Assembly: GCF_018143015.1 (NCBI RefSeq)
Contig: NC_054758.1
Span: 3,990,001-4,054,000, forward strand
Reading direction: 5' to 3'
Length of the DNA stretch: 64,000 nt
Origin: Lytechinus variegatus
Taxonomy: Eukaryota; Echinodermata; Echinoidea; Temnopleuroida; Toxopneustidae
Position 1 is the stretch's first letter; the number at the start of each line of letters is the position of its first letter. Under the pieces are notes generated by a model. It worked only from the letters and a program-made list of their open reading frames with translations. It was not told the DNA's origin and made no database searches. Shown in pieces: positions 1 through 11,298 of this stretch. Both the position numbers and the translations under genes were made by a program.

Positions 1-56
1 AAAATATTTATCTAAATGATTTCTATGTTGACTGTGTATATAAACGTATATTTGTG

Positions 57-463
57 TCGTATACATTCGTAATTCCGACGCTTCGTTATTCCGAAGGTTC
101 GTTAATCCGAAAGCGAAATAGGATTCGTTGTTCCGAAGGTTTGACAATCGAAAACGAAATGAGGTTCGTTGTTCGGCGAAGGTTCGCTAATCCGAAAACG
201 AAATAAGGTTCCTTGTTCCAAAGGTTCGTTTATCCGAAAACGAAAAGAGGTTCGTTGTTCATTTTCGTTTTGGACTATAGAACCTTCGGAATTACGACTC
301 TCATTTCCTTTTCGGATAAACAAACCTTCGAATTATGCACAAATTTCGGATTAACGAACCCTTTTTCGTTTTCGGAAAACGAACATCGAGGTATAGGCAA
401 TTTACGTGTTTCGGAATTACGAACCTTCGGAATTACGACCCTTCGGAATTACGAAGTGTAACC
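57..463. mobile_element. TU-like foldback element, TTCGGA family, copy 1
   Basis: The left half is built of degenerate 15-16 bp units such as TTCGTTAATCCGAAAA. The right half has the same units reversed (TTCGGAATTACGAACC), so the whole folds on itself. It begins CGTATACATTCGTAATTCC and ends GGAATTACGAAGTGTAACC. The flanks tatttgtg (49-56) and tatttggg (464-471) look like an 8-bp target duplication. A non-repeat stretch with GGTATAGGCAATTTACGTG is shared with the copies at 2045 and 41870. No coding capacity. Sea urchin TU elements have this architecture as I recall; the family assignment is inference. Confidence 0.75.
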
Positions 464-598
464 TATTTGGGTTTTATATAAGGTATTCATGTTTCTAGCT
501 ATGCCATGTAATATTGAAGCATGCATGATTGACGATATTTTGTTTTTGTCTATTATTTTTGTACATATCACTCTCTTCATTTTCCTTCGCACCCCCTC

Positions 599-640
599 TC
601 TCTCCCTCCCTCCCTCCCTCCCTCTCTCTCTCTCTCTCAT
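599..640. repeat. CT-rich microsatellite
   Basis: Imperfect (CCCT)n then (CT)n tract. It has no coding meaning, although it opens reading frames on both strands. Confidence 0.85.
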
Positions 641-719
641 CCCCGGTTGCTCATCCCTCTTTTATTTTATTTTTTCCATGAAATATTTACTCCAGCCTCC
701 AGGTTGGAAATAATATGAT

Positions 720-1760
720 TTGTACAGATAAATTTAAAAAAATCAGACAAACGTAAAACTGAAAATTTAATCAAAATCGGACAAGGAATAACAAAGTTAT
801 TAAATTAAATAATTTATCTGGTGAAATCGTTCTAGCCATGTCTTCATAAATATTCAATGAACAAACTGATGATGTCATATCCCCACTTGTTCTTTTGTAT
901 TTTATTATATGAAATCAAGTTTATTGAATTATTTTCATCCAAGAACTGAAAAACTTGATTCACAACTGAATAGTGCTTTAGATACTTATTGTAGTTCCCA
1001 TCCACAATATACAGCCCGGTGCATATCTTTTAAAATTCACAACTCCAATATCATAAATAAATATACCCAGACGCGTCGATCCTGGGGAGCAGGGGGGCGA
1101 TCGCCCCACCAATGAAAATATTTTTTTTTTTGGGGGGGCAAACATATCATTTTGCCCCCCCCCTCAATAATTCCGGATATGCATAAAAAAACATGATTGC
1201 AATGTTCAGCAAGCGAGATTGAGATACACAACTCGTCCTTTATTTAAAATTGTGCTCAAAATGTCCACTTTTCAGTTTGGAATATAAACATTTTCAGCTC
1301 GCGCTTCGCGCTCGCATCATTTCTGTAGCTAAAACCCATAGTTTTCACGATTAAATAGGTGAATGTAAATGTCCCGTTTTTTCAGTTCTAAGCCTCAAAA
1401 GAACTCCTGCTTGGATTTGCTTTTATCTTTTCTTGGATATATATCTTGTTCTTTATCAAAAGCGTCCATTAAACTGTCATTTTTTTTAGATCGAAATATC
1501 AAAATTTTCAGCTCGCGCTTCGCGCTCGTATTAATTTGTTGGTGAGATACGTGTCTCATGAGTCATATATACACACACATATATATATATATATACGTGT
1601 GTGTGTGTGTGTGTGTGTGTGGGTGTTTTGGGCGCATTTGGAACGTTAATGATTTTGCCCCCCAATCCGAAAACGGATCGACGCCCCTGAATATACCCAT
1701 AAAACAACCCCTTGTTATTGATGAAAATAATGCTTTACCAGTTCACCATCTTTGCTTGTG
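720..1760 (+). repeat. Diverged MITE body split by a later hAT insertion
   Basis: The segment has the phrase GAAAATTTAATCAAAATCGG and a downstream TGATGTCA stretch. Both resemble parts of the element at 27391-27978, so I read it as an older, diverged member of that family. Bases 1060-1067 are repeated at 1690-1697 around the inserted element. Short frames in it match nothing I recognise. Confidence 0.4.
1068..1689 (+). mobile_element. Non-autonomous hAT-type element with CGCGCTTCGCGCTCG motifs
   Basis: The ends CAGACGCGTCGATCC and (reverse complement) CAGGGGCGTCGATCC form an imperfect terminal inverted repeat. The flanks aatatacc (1060-1067 and 1690-1697) are a perfect 8-bp target duplication, as expected for hAT. 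Inside are G- and C-runs near both ends, two copies of GCTCGCGCTTCGCGCTCG (near 1299 and 1513), and a TA/GT microsatellite (about 1574-1621). At 622 bp it has no transposase. Confidence 0.85.
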
Positions 1761-2044
1761 ATTTGACAGCCGGCGTACCGTGAAAAATCGATTGTATTTG
1801 TTTTTTTGTTGTTGTAAGCTGCGTCATGATAGTTAAACTTCCAATATTGTAATTACTAGAGAGCAGAGTTCGAACTTATAACACCCTCATTCTACATATA
1901 GAGCAAACTTCTTCATAACCTTATCATTATCTCATTCTCGAGATGGGCTGTGAGAAGCTTCTTGTAGTATTTATTATCTGCATGGTGATGTCACCATATC
2001 ATTGCTTTAGTTTGTCGAGAATGAGAAGATCGGGTGAGTTTTTC

Positions 2045-2447
2045 CGCATACATTCGTAGTTCCGAAGCTTCTTTATTCCGAAGGTTCGTTAATCCGAAAA
2101 CGAAATTAGGTTCGTTGTTCCAAAGGTTCGTTAATCCGAAAACGAAATGATTAACGAACCTTATTGTTTTCAGACTAACGAACCTTCGGAACAACGAACC
2201 TTATTTCGTTTTCGGATTAACGAACCTTCGGAACAACGAACCTTATTTCGTTTTCGGATTAACGAACCTTCGGAACAAAGAACCTTATTTCGTTTTCAGA
2301 TTATCGAACCTTCGGAATAACGCCACAAATGTTCGGATTAACGGACCCTTTTACGTTTTCGGATTAACGAACATCGAGGTATAGGCAATTTACGTGTTTC
2401 GGAAATACGAACCTTCGGAATAACCTTCGGAATTATGAAGTGTAACC
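2045..2447. mobile_element. TU-like foldback element, TTCGGA family, copy 2
   Basis: Same start (CGCATACATTCGTAG), unit composition and end (GAAGTGTAACC) as the copy at 57. Flanks gagtttttc (2036-2044) and gagttttc (2448-2455) are an 8-bp duplication with one extra T on the left. The arms alternate TTATTTCGTTTTCGG and AACGAACCTTCGGAACAACG units. Confidence 0.8.
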
Positions 2448-2455
2448 GAGTTTTC

Positions 2456-3110
2456 ATGTTCAATTTCATCAATATTTATTAAAGAGAGAGCGAATAATGT
2501 GTGCACAGTTGTCTCTCGTCGACTGAGTTAAAAAATGATATTCTTTTTCATGTTTTCGAGATAATATTAGTATCATCCAGGCGATGCAGATGAGGACTGA
2601 ACCTCGAACTTCCGCCAAAAGATATGGCGATCATATTCCTTTTCAACACTAAGAAAAGGGATAGGTCAAAATAACAAATCTGTTTGTGGATATTGTGTTC
2701 GAACGACAAAAATGATAAAAACCAATTACTTATTGATTAACATCAAGCATAATTTTGGATGGTATTGACCAAATCTTTCGGTAGGACACGTACGTCATTT
2801 TACACCAACAGATTGGCTACCTTGACCAATTCTTTTTAGCTGTCCATCTCACAGTTTAAAACCTTCTTAAAACTGACCATATTCTCGATCAGGAATGGCT
2901 TAGTTGTGGGTGGAGTCAGCATGGTCATGATGGTCAATGAAGTTGCACAGAAGTTTCGCGTTGCAATACCAACTGCTTCATAGTTTTTGTGTTATAAATT
3001 GCTTCAGGTTATATGTCATATAGAATGTTATTATGTTTCATACCCCATGTACCCGGTGTCAAAACAAATTCGATTTGAATACGCAGGAAACGGTGTGCTA
3101 TAGAAACCAA
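2456..3110. other. Intergenic, nothing recognised
   Basis: Moderately AT-rich sequence without a convincing ORF, splice-bounded exon or clear repeat. Confidence 0.5.
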
Positions 3111-3290
3111 CGGCGGATCCAGGGGGGGGGGGGCAAAGCCGGTCCGTGCCCCCCCCCCCCCATTGAGAGGCACAATTAAAAAAGTGAAGACCTTTTTTTT
3201 GCTTGTCAAAATTTTCCTTGGGAAAATGTGCCCCCCCCCCTGCGGAAAGTCCTAATTGATTCCCCCCCCTGCTAGAAACATTCTTGATAT
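3111..3290. repeat. G-run/C-run MITE fragment
   Basis: It starts with GGCGGATCCAGGGGG, then long G and C runs and TTTTTGCTTGTCAAAATTTT. The same words recur at 30105, 45770 and 46870, so this is probably a degraded hAT-type MITE. Its far end is not clear. Confidence 0.45.
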
Positions 3291-3428
3291 GCGCTTAATG
3301 TTTTCCCCCAGCGCGCGCGACGTACGGATAATTCAAGAACAGAGATATTGTAGATATTGTCAAAAAATGATGACAAAGAACAGCTGGGTAGGGCTTCTGT
3401 CGAAAATTGGAGAACCAGAAAAGTAGTT

Positions 3429-3430
<2 letters not shown>

Positions 3431-3476
<46 letters not shown>
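3431..3476. repeat. (TA)n microsatellite
   Basis: About 23 TA units ending exactly at the TA target site of the adjacent element. Confidence 0.95.
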
Positions 3477-3479
<3 letters not shown>

Positions 3480-4084
3480 TGCGTATCAAAAAAAAGTACA
3501 CTTGGAAAAAATCCTGTAAAATTATACATTTTTAATATCCTGAAGAATTTTAGACATTTTAACATTGGTACAGATCATGAAAAATGAAATGTAAACCCCC
3601 TTTAAATGATAAAAACTTAGTGAAAAAATGCTGGAGATGTCTGATATAAACTTTTGTTCAGACTTAGTTATGTCCTCAGATTCAGCTGGCACAAAAAGGG
3701 TAGTAAAGGTTGTGCTTACTTAGTGTTGAAATTTCAATTTGGGGGGCAAAATTGTTACAAAATGCTTGAATGTATCCATTTATTACAAATGACAAAAAGT
3801 GCAATGGGAAATGTATGAGAAACGTTTCGCAGGGTAAGTTTGATTTCGCCCTTTCCCCTTGACACAGCGTGAAAACGAGCATTCTGCGCAAACAAACAGA
3901 TTTCTGCGAGCTTTACAAAAATGGACAGTGCTCACTCAAGTGTAACATTCTGTCAAAACTTTTACTTTCATTGGATAGATGAGACCCAAACCCAAGACTA
4001 TATGTGAAAATATTACCCACACGTTGTATATTTTTAAATTCCCAGGGCTTTTTCAAAGTGTAAACTTTTTTTTGATACGCACTG
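3477..4084. mobile_element. Tc1/mariner-type MITE
   Basis: The termini CAGTGCGTATCAAAAAAAAG and its reverse complement at 4065-4084 form a terminal inverted repeat of more than 20 bp. The flanking dinucleotide is TA on both sides (3475-3476 and 4085-4086), the target duplication of this superfamily. It is 608 bp with no transposase frame. It lies in the TA microsatellite, a natural TA target. Confidence 0.85.
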
Positions 4085-4149
4085 TATAGCATTTATGAGG
4101 CGCTGAATTATCTAGTTGCCTATTCAATATGTTCAATGGCACACTATAT

Positions 4150-4350
4150 ATTACCCCGGCGCTAAAGGCGCTTGGTGCATTCAAGGAATTCATCCTGCCG
4201 GGTACCCATTCACCTCGCCTGGGTCGAGTGCAGCACGGTGTGGATAAATTTCTTGCTGAATTAAGGAAAACACGCCATGGCTAGGATTCGAACCCACGAC
4301 CTTCTGTTTGAAAGACGAGAGTCAGAACCACTAGACCACGACAAGCCCAT
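4150..4350 (-). mobile_element. tRNA-derived SINE
   Basis: On the minus strand it reads as a tRNA-like head with the B box GGTTCGAATCC, then the GCTGCACTCGACCCAGG body and GAATGGGTACCCGG. The same family recurs at 13757, 21778, 39795, 57535 and 61916. It is a SINE, not a tRNA gene, because the tRNA part continues into the conserved body. Confidence 0.8.
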
Positions 4351-4599
4351 TTGGAAATTCCTGGATCCGGTCCCTAATACAGAGTATATTCCCGCTATTT
4401 ATTCCCGCTTTTTATTTTTTCTCAACAGGACCTCCCGCATGCCCTCCAGGTGTACTTGAAGTGTACTGTTTAGTCGACCCTTGTGCGACTGTGACGTGTC
4501 TAAACGGTTTTGCATGCAGGACAAAAGTGTGGAAGCTGTGATGCTGAGTGCGTCCGACGCAAGGACCGGGGCAACTAGCCCATGTAACCAATGACCTAT

Positions 4600-5080
4600 C
4601 AAGAATAGCTCCGATAGTTAAACCACATGGACCCGTCGAGCAGTTATAACAGGAAGGCAAAAAATATTCATTCGACCCAATCCGTTTCAAATTATTTTGA
4701 TTTGATATAGCTGATGGACGAAAGTGTATTAATACGATTTGAAATATAACACTGATTCTAGTAACTACTGAACTTCCTTTGCCCAAATCGGGAAGATATA
4801 TCAATGATTTCGGAACTACTTTAGACTGGCGGAAGAATTGGGGCTATTTTACTGTTTCAGCTCGGCGATGAATTTGATCCCATCAGGAGTTATCTTCATA
4901 AATGGCGATTTGATTTTAAAATAAGATGGTCAAGGTCCCCTTTTCTGGTCAGATATGGAAAATCAGATATATATCCTATCCACTGGTAGTAAACATTTGA
5001 CCCTTGAATATCAACTTTAGTTTTCTAATGAATTTTTTAACAGTTCCATTTTAACACACGAGTCTATGGGAAATGTTTTA
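4600..5080. repeat. Diverged relic of the GPCR 3' flank
   Basis: It aligns by eye with 10750-11180 and 18770-19185, the sequence just beyond the stop codons of the two GPCR genes. Shared words include GGGAAGATATATCA, TGGTCAGATATGGAA and CCACTGGTAGTAAACATT in the same order. No GPCR coding sequence follows. It could mark an older, decayed third copy, or the flank may itself be an interspersed repeat. Confidence 0.6.
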
Positions 5081-5340
5081 CGCGCGTGATCTCTTTAGGT
5101 CTATGGCTAGAGGAATTGCTGCTGACAATTCTACTACGGGTTCAGAATTTTCAAAATATGGGTCGGGGGGGGGGGGGTTGGGGCACTGAGAAATTAATTT
5201 TTGTTCAATAATAAGTACTCAAAATATTTGTAACCATCAAAAAAGATGTTTCAAGCCGAACCAAGTCTATAATTTCCATCAAAATAAACTCGACAAATAA
5301 AATAACAGAGTATTGTGATACAGGTTTATTTCTAAAAATC

Positions 5341-5585
5341 CTACACAGCAAAAACTGTGGTGTTAATCGGTGTACATAGAGGACCACACCAGTTATTTTA
5401 CACCGGTGTTAAATTGACAATGCTAGTTTAACACCTATAGGTGTTATTAAAACACCTTTAGCTGTTACATTTACACTCTTTGGTGTTATATTCAGTCTCT
5501 AGGGTGTAGTTTCAACACCTCAGGGTGTGGTCCTCTATTAACACAAACTAGTGTCAGTTTTAACAACACAGTTTTTACAGTGTAG
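5341..5585. mobile_element. Palindromic MITE, AAAACTGTGGTGTTAA family
   Basis: Its ends, CTACACAGCAAAAACTGTGG and a near-inverse ending CACAGTTTTTACAGTGTAG, are inverted. The interior is full of inverted GGTGTTAAA-type words. Relics of the family occur at 29105-29150 and 43905-44525. Confidence 0.75.
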
Positions 5586-6199
5586 ATCTTTTCCAGTTTA
5601 TCATATCCATGCATTTTTTTCTCAAAACGTTAGTTTATGATGCTTTCGCCATACCCTTAATATGTATGCCTAATGTAATCCTCAGTTCTAGCAGTATAAT
5701 AAAAAAGGTAATTTCTCCTCGGCTATTGAAATAAAGAAGTTCACTATTGTGGATGATAATTTGTCATTACTGACAACATAATGGTGCCCATGAATAATCA
5801 ATAATTTCAAACAAAACCCTCTCAAGTCATACATAGGAAGAAAAAGTTATGCTCAAGTTAAGAACATATATCATGAATAGTTTACGAGGGTTGCTGGTGG
5901 GAAGGTGACCGCTTGTATAAAGAGAGAGGGAGAGAGAAAGAAAAATAATTAATGGGGGAAGAAAACGTACAAAGGAAAATTAGAATAAAAAAGAAAAATG
6001 TTTTGGGTCGTAAATGCATAATTGAATCGAAACTCTCTTTTCAGTCTGGTAAAATCCAGGGATTCTTGCCATCCCCTCAAAAAACAAAAAATAAAAAAAT
6101 CTCCGGTTCCGTACCTTTTGTTGCCGTCCTACTGGAACATAAATCACAAATGTAACATTGTCTAATCTTGCTATACGGTTATTTTCAAATTGTGAAGAC
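5586..6199. other. Intergenic with a short GA tract
   Basis: AT-rich, with a GA-rich stretch near 5918-5945. No supported exon. Confidence 0.5.
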
Positions 6200-6316
6200 C
6201 AGTGGCGGACCGTGACCCCGAGGAGACAAAGCATTGGGGGGGGGCACGGCATTGTTCACAAATAATGCAGTGCCCCCCCCAATGATTTGTCTCCTCCGGG
6301 TTACGGTCCGCTACTG
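6200..6316. mobile_element. 117-bp hAT MITE, copy 1
   Basis: A near-perfect hairpin from CAGTGGCGGACCGTGACCC to its inverse ending CGGTCCGCTACTG. It is flanked by gtgaagac (6192-6199) and gtgaagat (6317-6324), an 8-bp target duplication with one change. A second copy lies at 22282-22396. Confidence 0.9.
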
Positions 6317-6538
6317 GTGAAGATTTATACATTTGACTGTAATGAAGGCTTATGATAACACTAACCGAATTATACGAATGGTGTTTCTGTTGTTTATACT
6401 TTCTATTTCCGTACAAGCATGTCAAATTTTCAATGAAGTCTCTCCTCACTCACAAATTAAGCGCTTGTGAAATAATCAATAACATTAATGTAATTGTACG
6501 AAAAATGTTTGATGATGCTGTTTAAAACCGCTGTTTAA

Positions 6539-6761
6539 GGCCTGGTCACACCACCCGAGCATTGTTGGAGCGGTCGTGGAGGGGAGATAAAGAAAATTAT
6601 CACCACTGGCTACCGTTCACCATTTTTAATTTCGATTGTTTTTTTTTTTGTTTTCGATTTTTGTTTCCGATTTTTTCCCCAAATTTTGTGAGCGAAATTC
6701 GACCCTCTCTCCCTACCGCTCAACGACCGCTCCAAAAACGCTCGGGCGGTGTGACCAGGCC
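6539..6761. mobile_element. Palindromic MITE, GGCCTGGTCACACC family
   Basis: The outer 50-60 bp on each side are inverted copies: GGCCTGGTCACACCACCCG at the left, and its inverse with GGTGTGACCAGGCC at the right, including GGAGCGGTCGT. Length is 223 bp with a T-rich centre and no coding capacity. The target duplication is unclear. Confidence 0.8.
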
Positions 6762-6769
6762 TTTCTATA

Positions 6770-7650
6770 TATTTTTTTATTTCCGTACAAGTATAAATTT
6801 CATGGAAGTTTCTCCTCATTTAAAGAAAATGAAGAAGGTGTTTGCGAATCGAAAAAAACCCAACATCATGTTCTTTCTGTACATGCATCCTCTATGATTT
6901 TGTATCTTTGTTTCGTCATAATATATTGCCACAACCACCCTCATACTTTTTTTCCATACTGTTTTATTCTGATTCCATGAACAAAAATATATAACATTTC
7001 AATTTAACATTTCAAAACACATAATATAATATTTTACATTTCATATTTTGACTTTTTTCACTAACTTAATACAAACATAAATCATATATAACTCAAAGGA
7101 GAAACAATGAAATCAGTTATAAAAATGGTTGCCACATGCACACCCGAGTCACACACCCTCACACACACATCCATCCACACACACACGCACCCCAACATTA
7201 TCCTTATTCGAATTCCACACACAACGGAAGAGAGAGAGAGAGAGAGGTAGAGAGATGGAGGGGGGTGTACCGGGTGGGTGGGGGGGTGAGGTGTGGCACC
7301 ATGCAAGATGACCAGGGCCCGCCAGGGCCCCATAACACAATGGTTACCAATTAATTGCTAAACGAAATGGCCTATCAAGATCATCGTTGCATGCGCATTT
7401 TGCTCAGTAGACTGACGAAGAACCAATGAGAATTGTTTCATAATTTTATTAAGGTTCCAGGGAAGGTATACCCCCCATACGGCAGTAACTCGGTATAGTT
7501 AGGCATGTTAAGAGTGCTTAGATCGCGTAGATCGTTATGAAAGGTGAAGCAATAATTGTCAAAGCCCGTGAAATTACACGAGTAAACCAAGTAATCGCAA
7601 ATGTTATCTTCTTATCCAGTGGATGCATACTGAAGAATAGCTTTCAAAAG
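6770..7650. other. Intergenic with CA and GA microsatellites
   Basis: About 7130-7270 holds (CA)n-like then (GA)n and G-rich sequence, which creates several spurious reading frames. I see no exon or transposon end in the rest. Confidence 0.55.
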
Positions 7651-8079
7651 CTTTTTTGTTGTTGTTTATGTTTAGAAAGTCAAATTGAGCCAGGTTAAGC
7701 ATTTAAATTAGATTCAAAGAGGAATAAAAATTACACACTCATCCAGGCATGTTATCAGTTATTTCGATAATAGAAAATTATCATTTCTTGTATGATAATT
7801 GTTGGGGAGAGATGATTTTACAGCCCCATCCTCTACACCAAAAATGAAGCGATTCTTACCCCTTCCCACGAGATTTTTTGCCAGAGTTTACAATATCTTT
7901 ACGATTTTCACTGTATACGTGGCCGTGCGCAGCGGGGTTGGGGGCAGTTGCTCCCCCCCCCAAATTTTTTTTTTGAAAACTCGCGTTTTTTCTGATCACG
8001 TTCATAAAATTTCCAAAAGTATGCATCAACAATATGTTTTCAATCAACACTGTATTACGATGATAATTTACAATACAAT

Positions 8080-10290
8080 CTTTACCGTAAAGCCATGTTA
8101 ATTTACAATATGTTTACAATCATCACTGTATTACCATGATAATCTAAAATATGTTTACAATGTTCACTGTATTACCATGATACTTTACAATATGTTTACA
8201 AACATCACTGTATTACCATGACAATTTACAATATGTTTACAATCATCACTGTATTACCATGATAACTTACAATATGTTTACAATCTTCACTGTATTACCA
8301 TGATAACTTACAATATGCTTATAATATTCACCGTATTACCATGATAACTTACAATTTGTTTAAAATATTTACTGTATAATCATGATAATTTAAAATATGT
8401 TTACAATGTTCACTGTATTACCATGATAATTTACAATATCTTTAAAATAATCACTGTATTACCATGATAACTTACAATATGTTTACAATCTTCACTGTAT
8501 TACCATGATAACTTATAATATGTTTACAATCATCACTCTATTACCATGATAATTCACAATATGTTTACAATCTTCACTGTATTACCAAGATAATTCACAA
8601 TATGTTTACAATCTTCACTGTATTACCATGATAACTTACAATATGTTTACAATCATCACTGTATAACCACAATAACTTATAATATGTTTACAATCTTCAC
8701 TGTATAACCATGATAACTTACAATATGTTTACAATCTTCACCGTATAACCATGATAACTTACAATATGTTTACAATCTTCACTGTATTACCATGATAACT
8801 TACAATATGTTTACAATCTTCACCGTATAACCATGATAACTTACAATTTTTACAATCTTCACTGTATAACCATGATAACTTACAATATGTTTACAATCTT
8901 CACTGTATTACCAAGATAATTCACAATATGTTTACAATCTTCACCGTATAACCATGATAACTTACAATATGTTTACAATCTTCACCGTATAACCATGATA
9001 ACTTACAATATGTTTATAGATAACTTACAATATCTTTATAATATCCACCGTATTACCATAATAACTTACAATATGTTTACAATCATCACTGTATAACCAT
9101 GATAACTTACAATTTGTTTACAATCTTCACCGTATAACCATGATAACTTACAATATGTTTATAATCACCACTGTATTACCATGATAACTTACAATTTGTT
9201 AACAATCTTCACCGTATAACCATGATAACTTACAATATGTTTATAATCACCACTGTATTACCATGATAACTTACAATATGCTTACAATCATCACTGTATT
9301 ACCATGATAATCTAAAATATGTTTACAATGTTCACTGTATAACCATGATAACTTACAATGTCTATAATCATCACCGTATAACCATGATAACTTACAATAT
9401 GCTTACAATCATCACTGTATTACCATGATAATCTAAAATATGTTTACAATGTTCACTGTATAACCATGATAACTTACAATATCTTTATAATGTTCACCGT
9501 ATAATCATGATAACTTACAATATGTTTACAATCTTCACTGTATAACCATGATAACTTACAATATGTTTACAATCATCACTGTATAACCATGATATCTTAC
9601 AATTTGTGTACAATCATCACTGTATTACCATGATAATTTACAATATGTTTACGATCATCACTGTATTACCATGATAACTTACAATATATTAATAATCTCC
9701 ATCGTGTCATTATGATAACTTACAATATCTTTATAATATTCACCGCATAACCCTGATAACTTACAATATGTTTACAATCTTCACTGTATTACCATGATAA
9801 CTTACAATATGTGTACAATATTCACTTTTTTCCATGATAACTTACAATATGTTTATAATCTTCATCGTATAATATGATAACTTACAATATGTTTACATTC
9901 TTCACTGTATAATCATGATGATTTACAATATGTGAATAATCTTCATCGTATAACTGACAATATGTTTACAATCGTCATCGTATAACCATGATAATTTACA
10001 ATATGCTTACAATCTTCACTGTATAATCATGATAACTTACAATATATTAATAATCTTCTTTGTATAATCATGATAACTTACAATATCTTTATAATATTCA
10101 CCGCATAACCCTGATAACTTAAAATATGTTTACAATCTTCACTGTATAACCATGATAATTTACAATATGTTAATAATCTTCATCGTATAAGCATGATAAA
10201 TTACAATATACAATATTCACTGTATTACCATGATAACTTACACTGTTACATCATTCACTGTATAACCATGACTTACAATATAGTTCCTAC
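8080..10290. repeat. 41-bp minisatellite array, unit A
   Basis: About 54 copies of a unit near 41 bp containing ACCATGATAACTTACAATAT and GTTTACAATCTTCACTGTAT. Measured spacings at the left end are 41, 41 and 41 bp. Units differ by point changes and small indels and become more irregular towards 10290. There are no unique spacers, so it is not a CRISPR array. It is followed by a (CA)n stretch near 10379-10406. Confidence 0.95.
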
Positions 10291-11298
10291 TTTGTACATT
10301 ATCAACGGGAAATATATTTTCTGTATATTTTACAATGCCGCCCAATGTCAAGAGCACACACAAACAAACACCTCTTCACACACAAACAGCCACACACACA
10401 CACACATAATGTATTCATAACTACTGCTGATTACAATTCATTTTCTACAGGAAGTATCTCACAAACAATTAAAAGAGATTTAGAAACGGCTACGCGCACT
10501 TGATAATCGCACAATCTTATTGATCAATATACGCAGTAGCCCACATCTTCTTACCACGATCGGACTAGTGTTGTCACGCCTTTTTATACGGTGCGCAACT
10601 AGAAATTCTAGTGCGATTCTCAGTCAAAATTAACTTTCTGCGAAACACCCTCCTAGGTCTCTGGCAAGGATAACATAGCCTAGACCCTCTATCATTTGCC
10701 AACCAATGACTGGGGCGACATAACACATACTAGTACCCGTACGTTAGGTTACCTGGGGCTAATTACAACTGGCAGGCAAAAGATATTAATTCGAGCCAAC
10801 CAATTCTCAATTTTGTTATTTTATATTACTAATTGACAAAAGTGAATGAGTGTGATTGTCAATCTAACACTGAATCTATTTTTGGTAACTACTGAATTTC
10901 TCGTTCCCAAATTGGGAAGATATATCACCAAGTTTGGAACTAAATTTGACTAGCGGATGAATAAGTGCCTTTTTACCGTCTCAGGTGCGGAATTTGATCT
11001 TGTCAAGCGTACTCTTCATAAATGTCGATTTATTTTAAAAATGAGCCGGTCAAGGTACACTTTTTTGGTCAGATATGGAATGTCCGATATATTTCAAATC
11101 CACTGGTAGTAAACATTCGACTCCCGAATTTCATCCTTATTTTTTAATGCTAAATTAACACATGAGTCGGTGGGAAATGTTGTATGCCTGTGCAAACCTT
11201 AAATGTACCTAGAAAAAATATACATCTTCAGTGGCAATCATGAACAAATGAAAAATATACTGTGAAGTTATTTTGAAAAATTGACTAGAAATACATTT

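Noticed and set aside
909-1115. Frame MKSSLLNYFHPRTEKLDSQ as a host exon
   Set aside because: Lies in a MITE-like repeat and is broken by the hAT insertion; no splice borders.
7082-7354. Overlapping frames at 7.1-7.35 kb
   Set aside because: All derive from CA and GA microsatellites.
8080-10290. CRISPR-like array
   Set aside because: The repeat is continuous with no unique spacers, in a eukaryotic context; it is a minisatellite.
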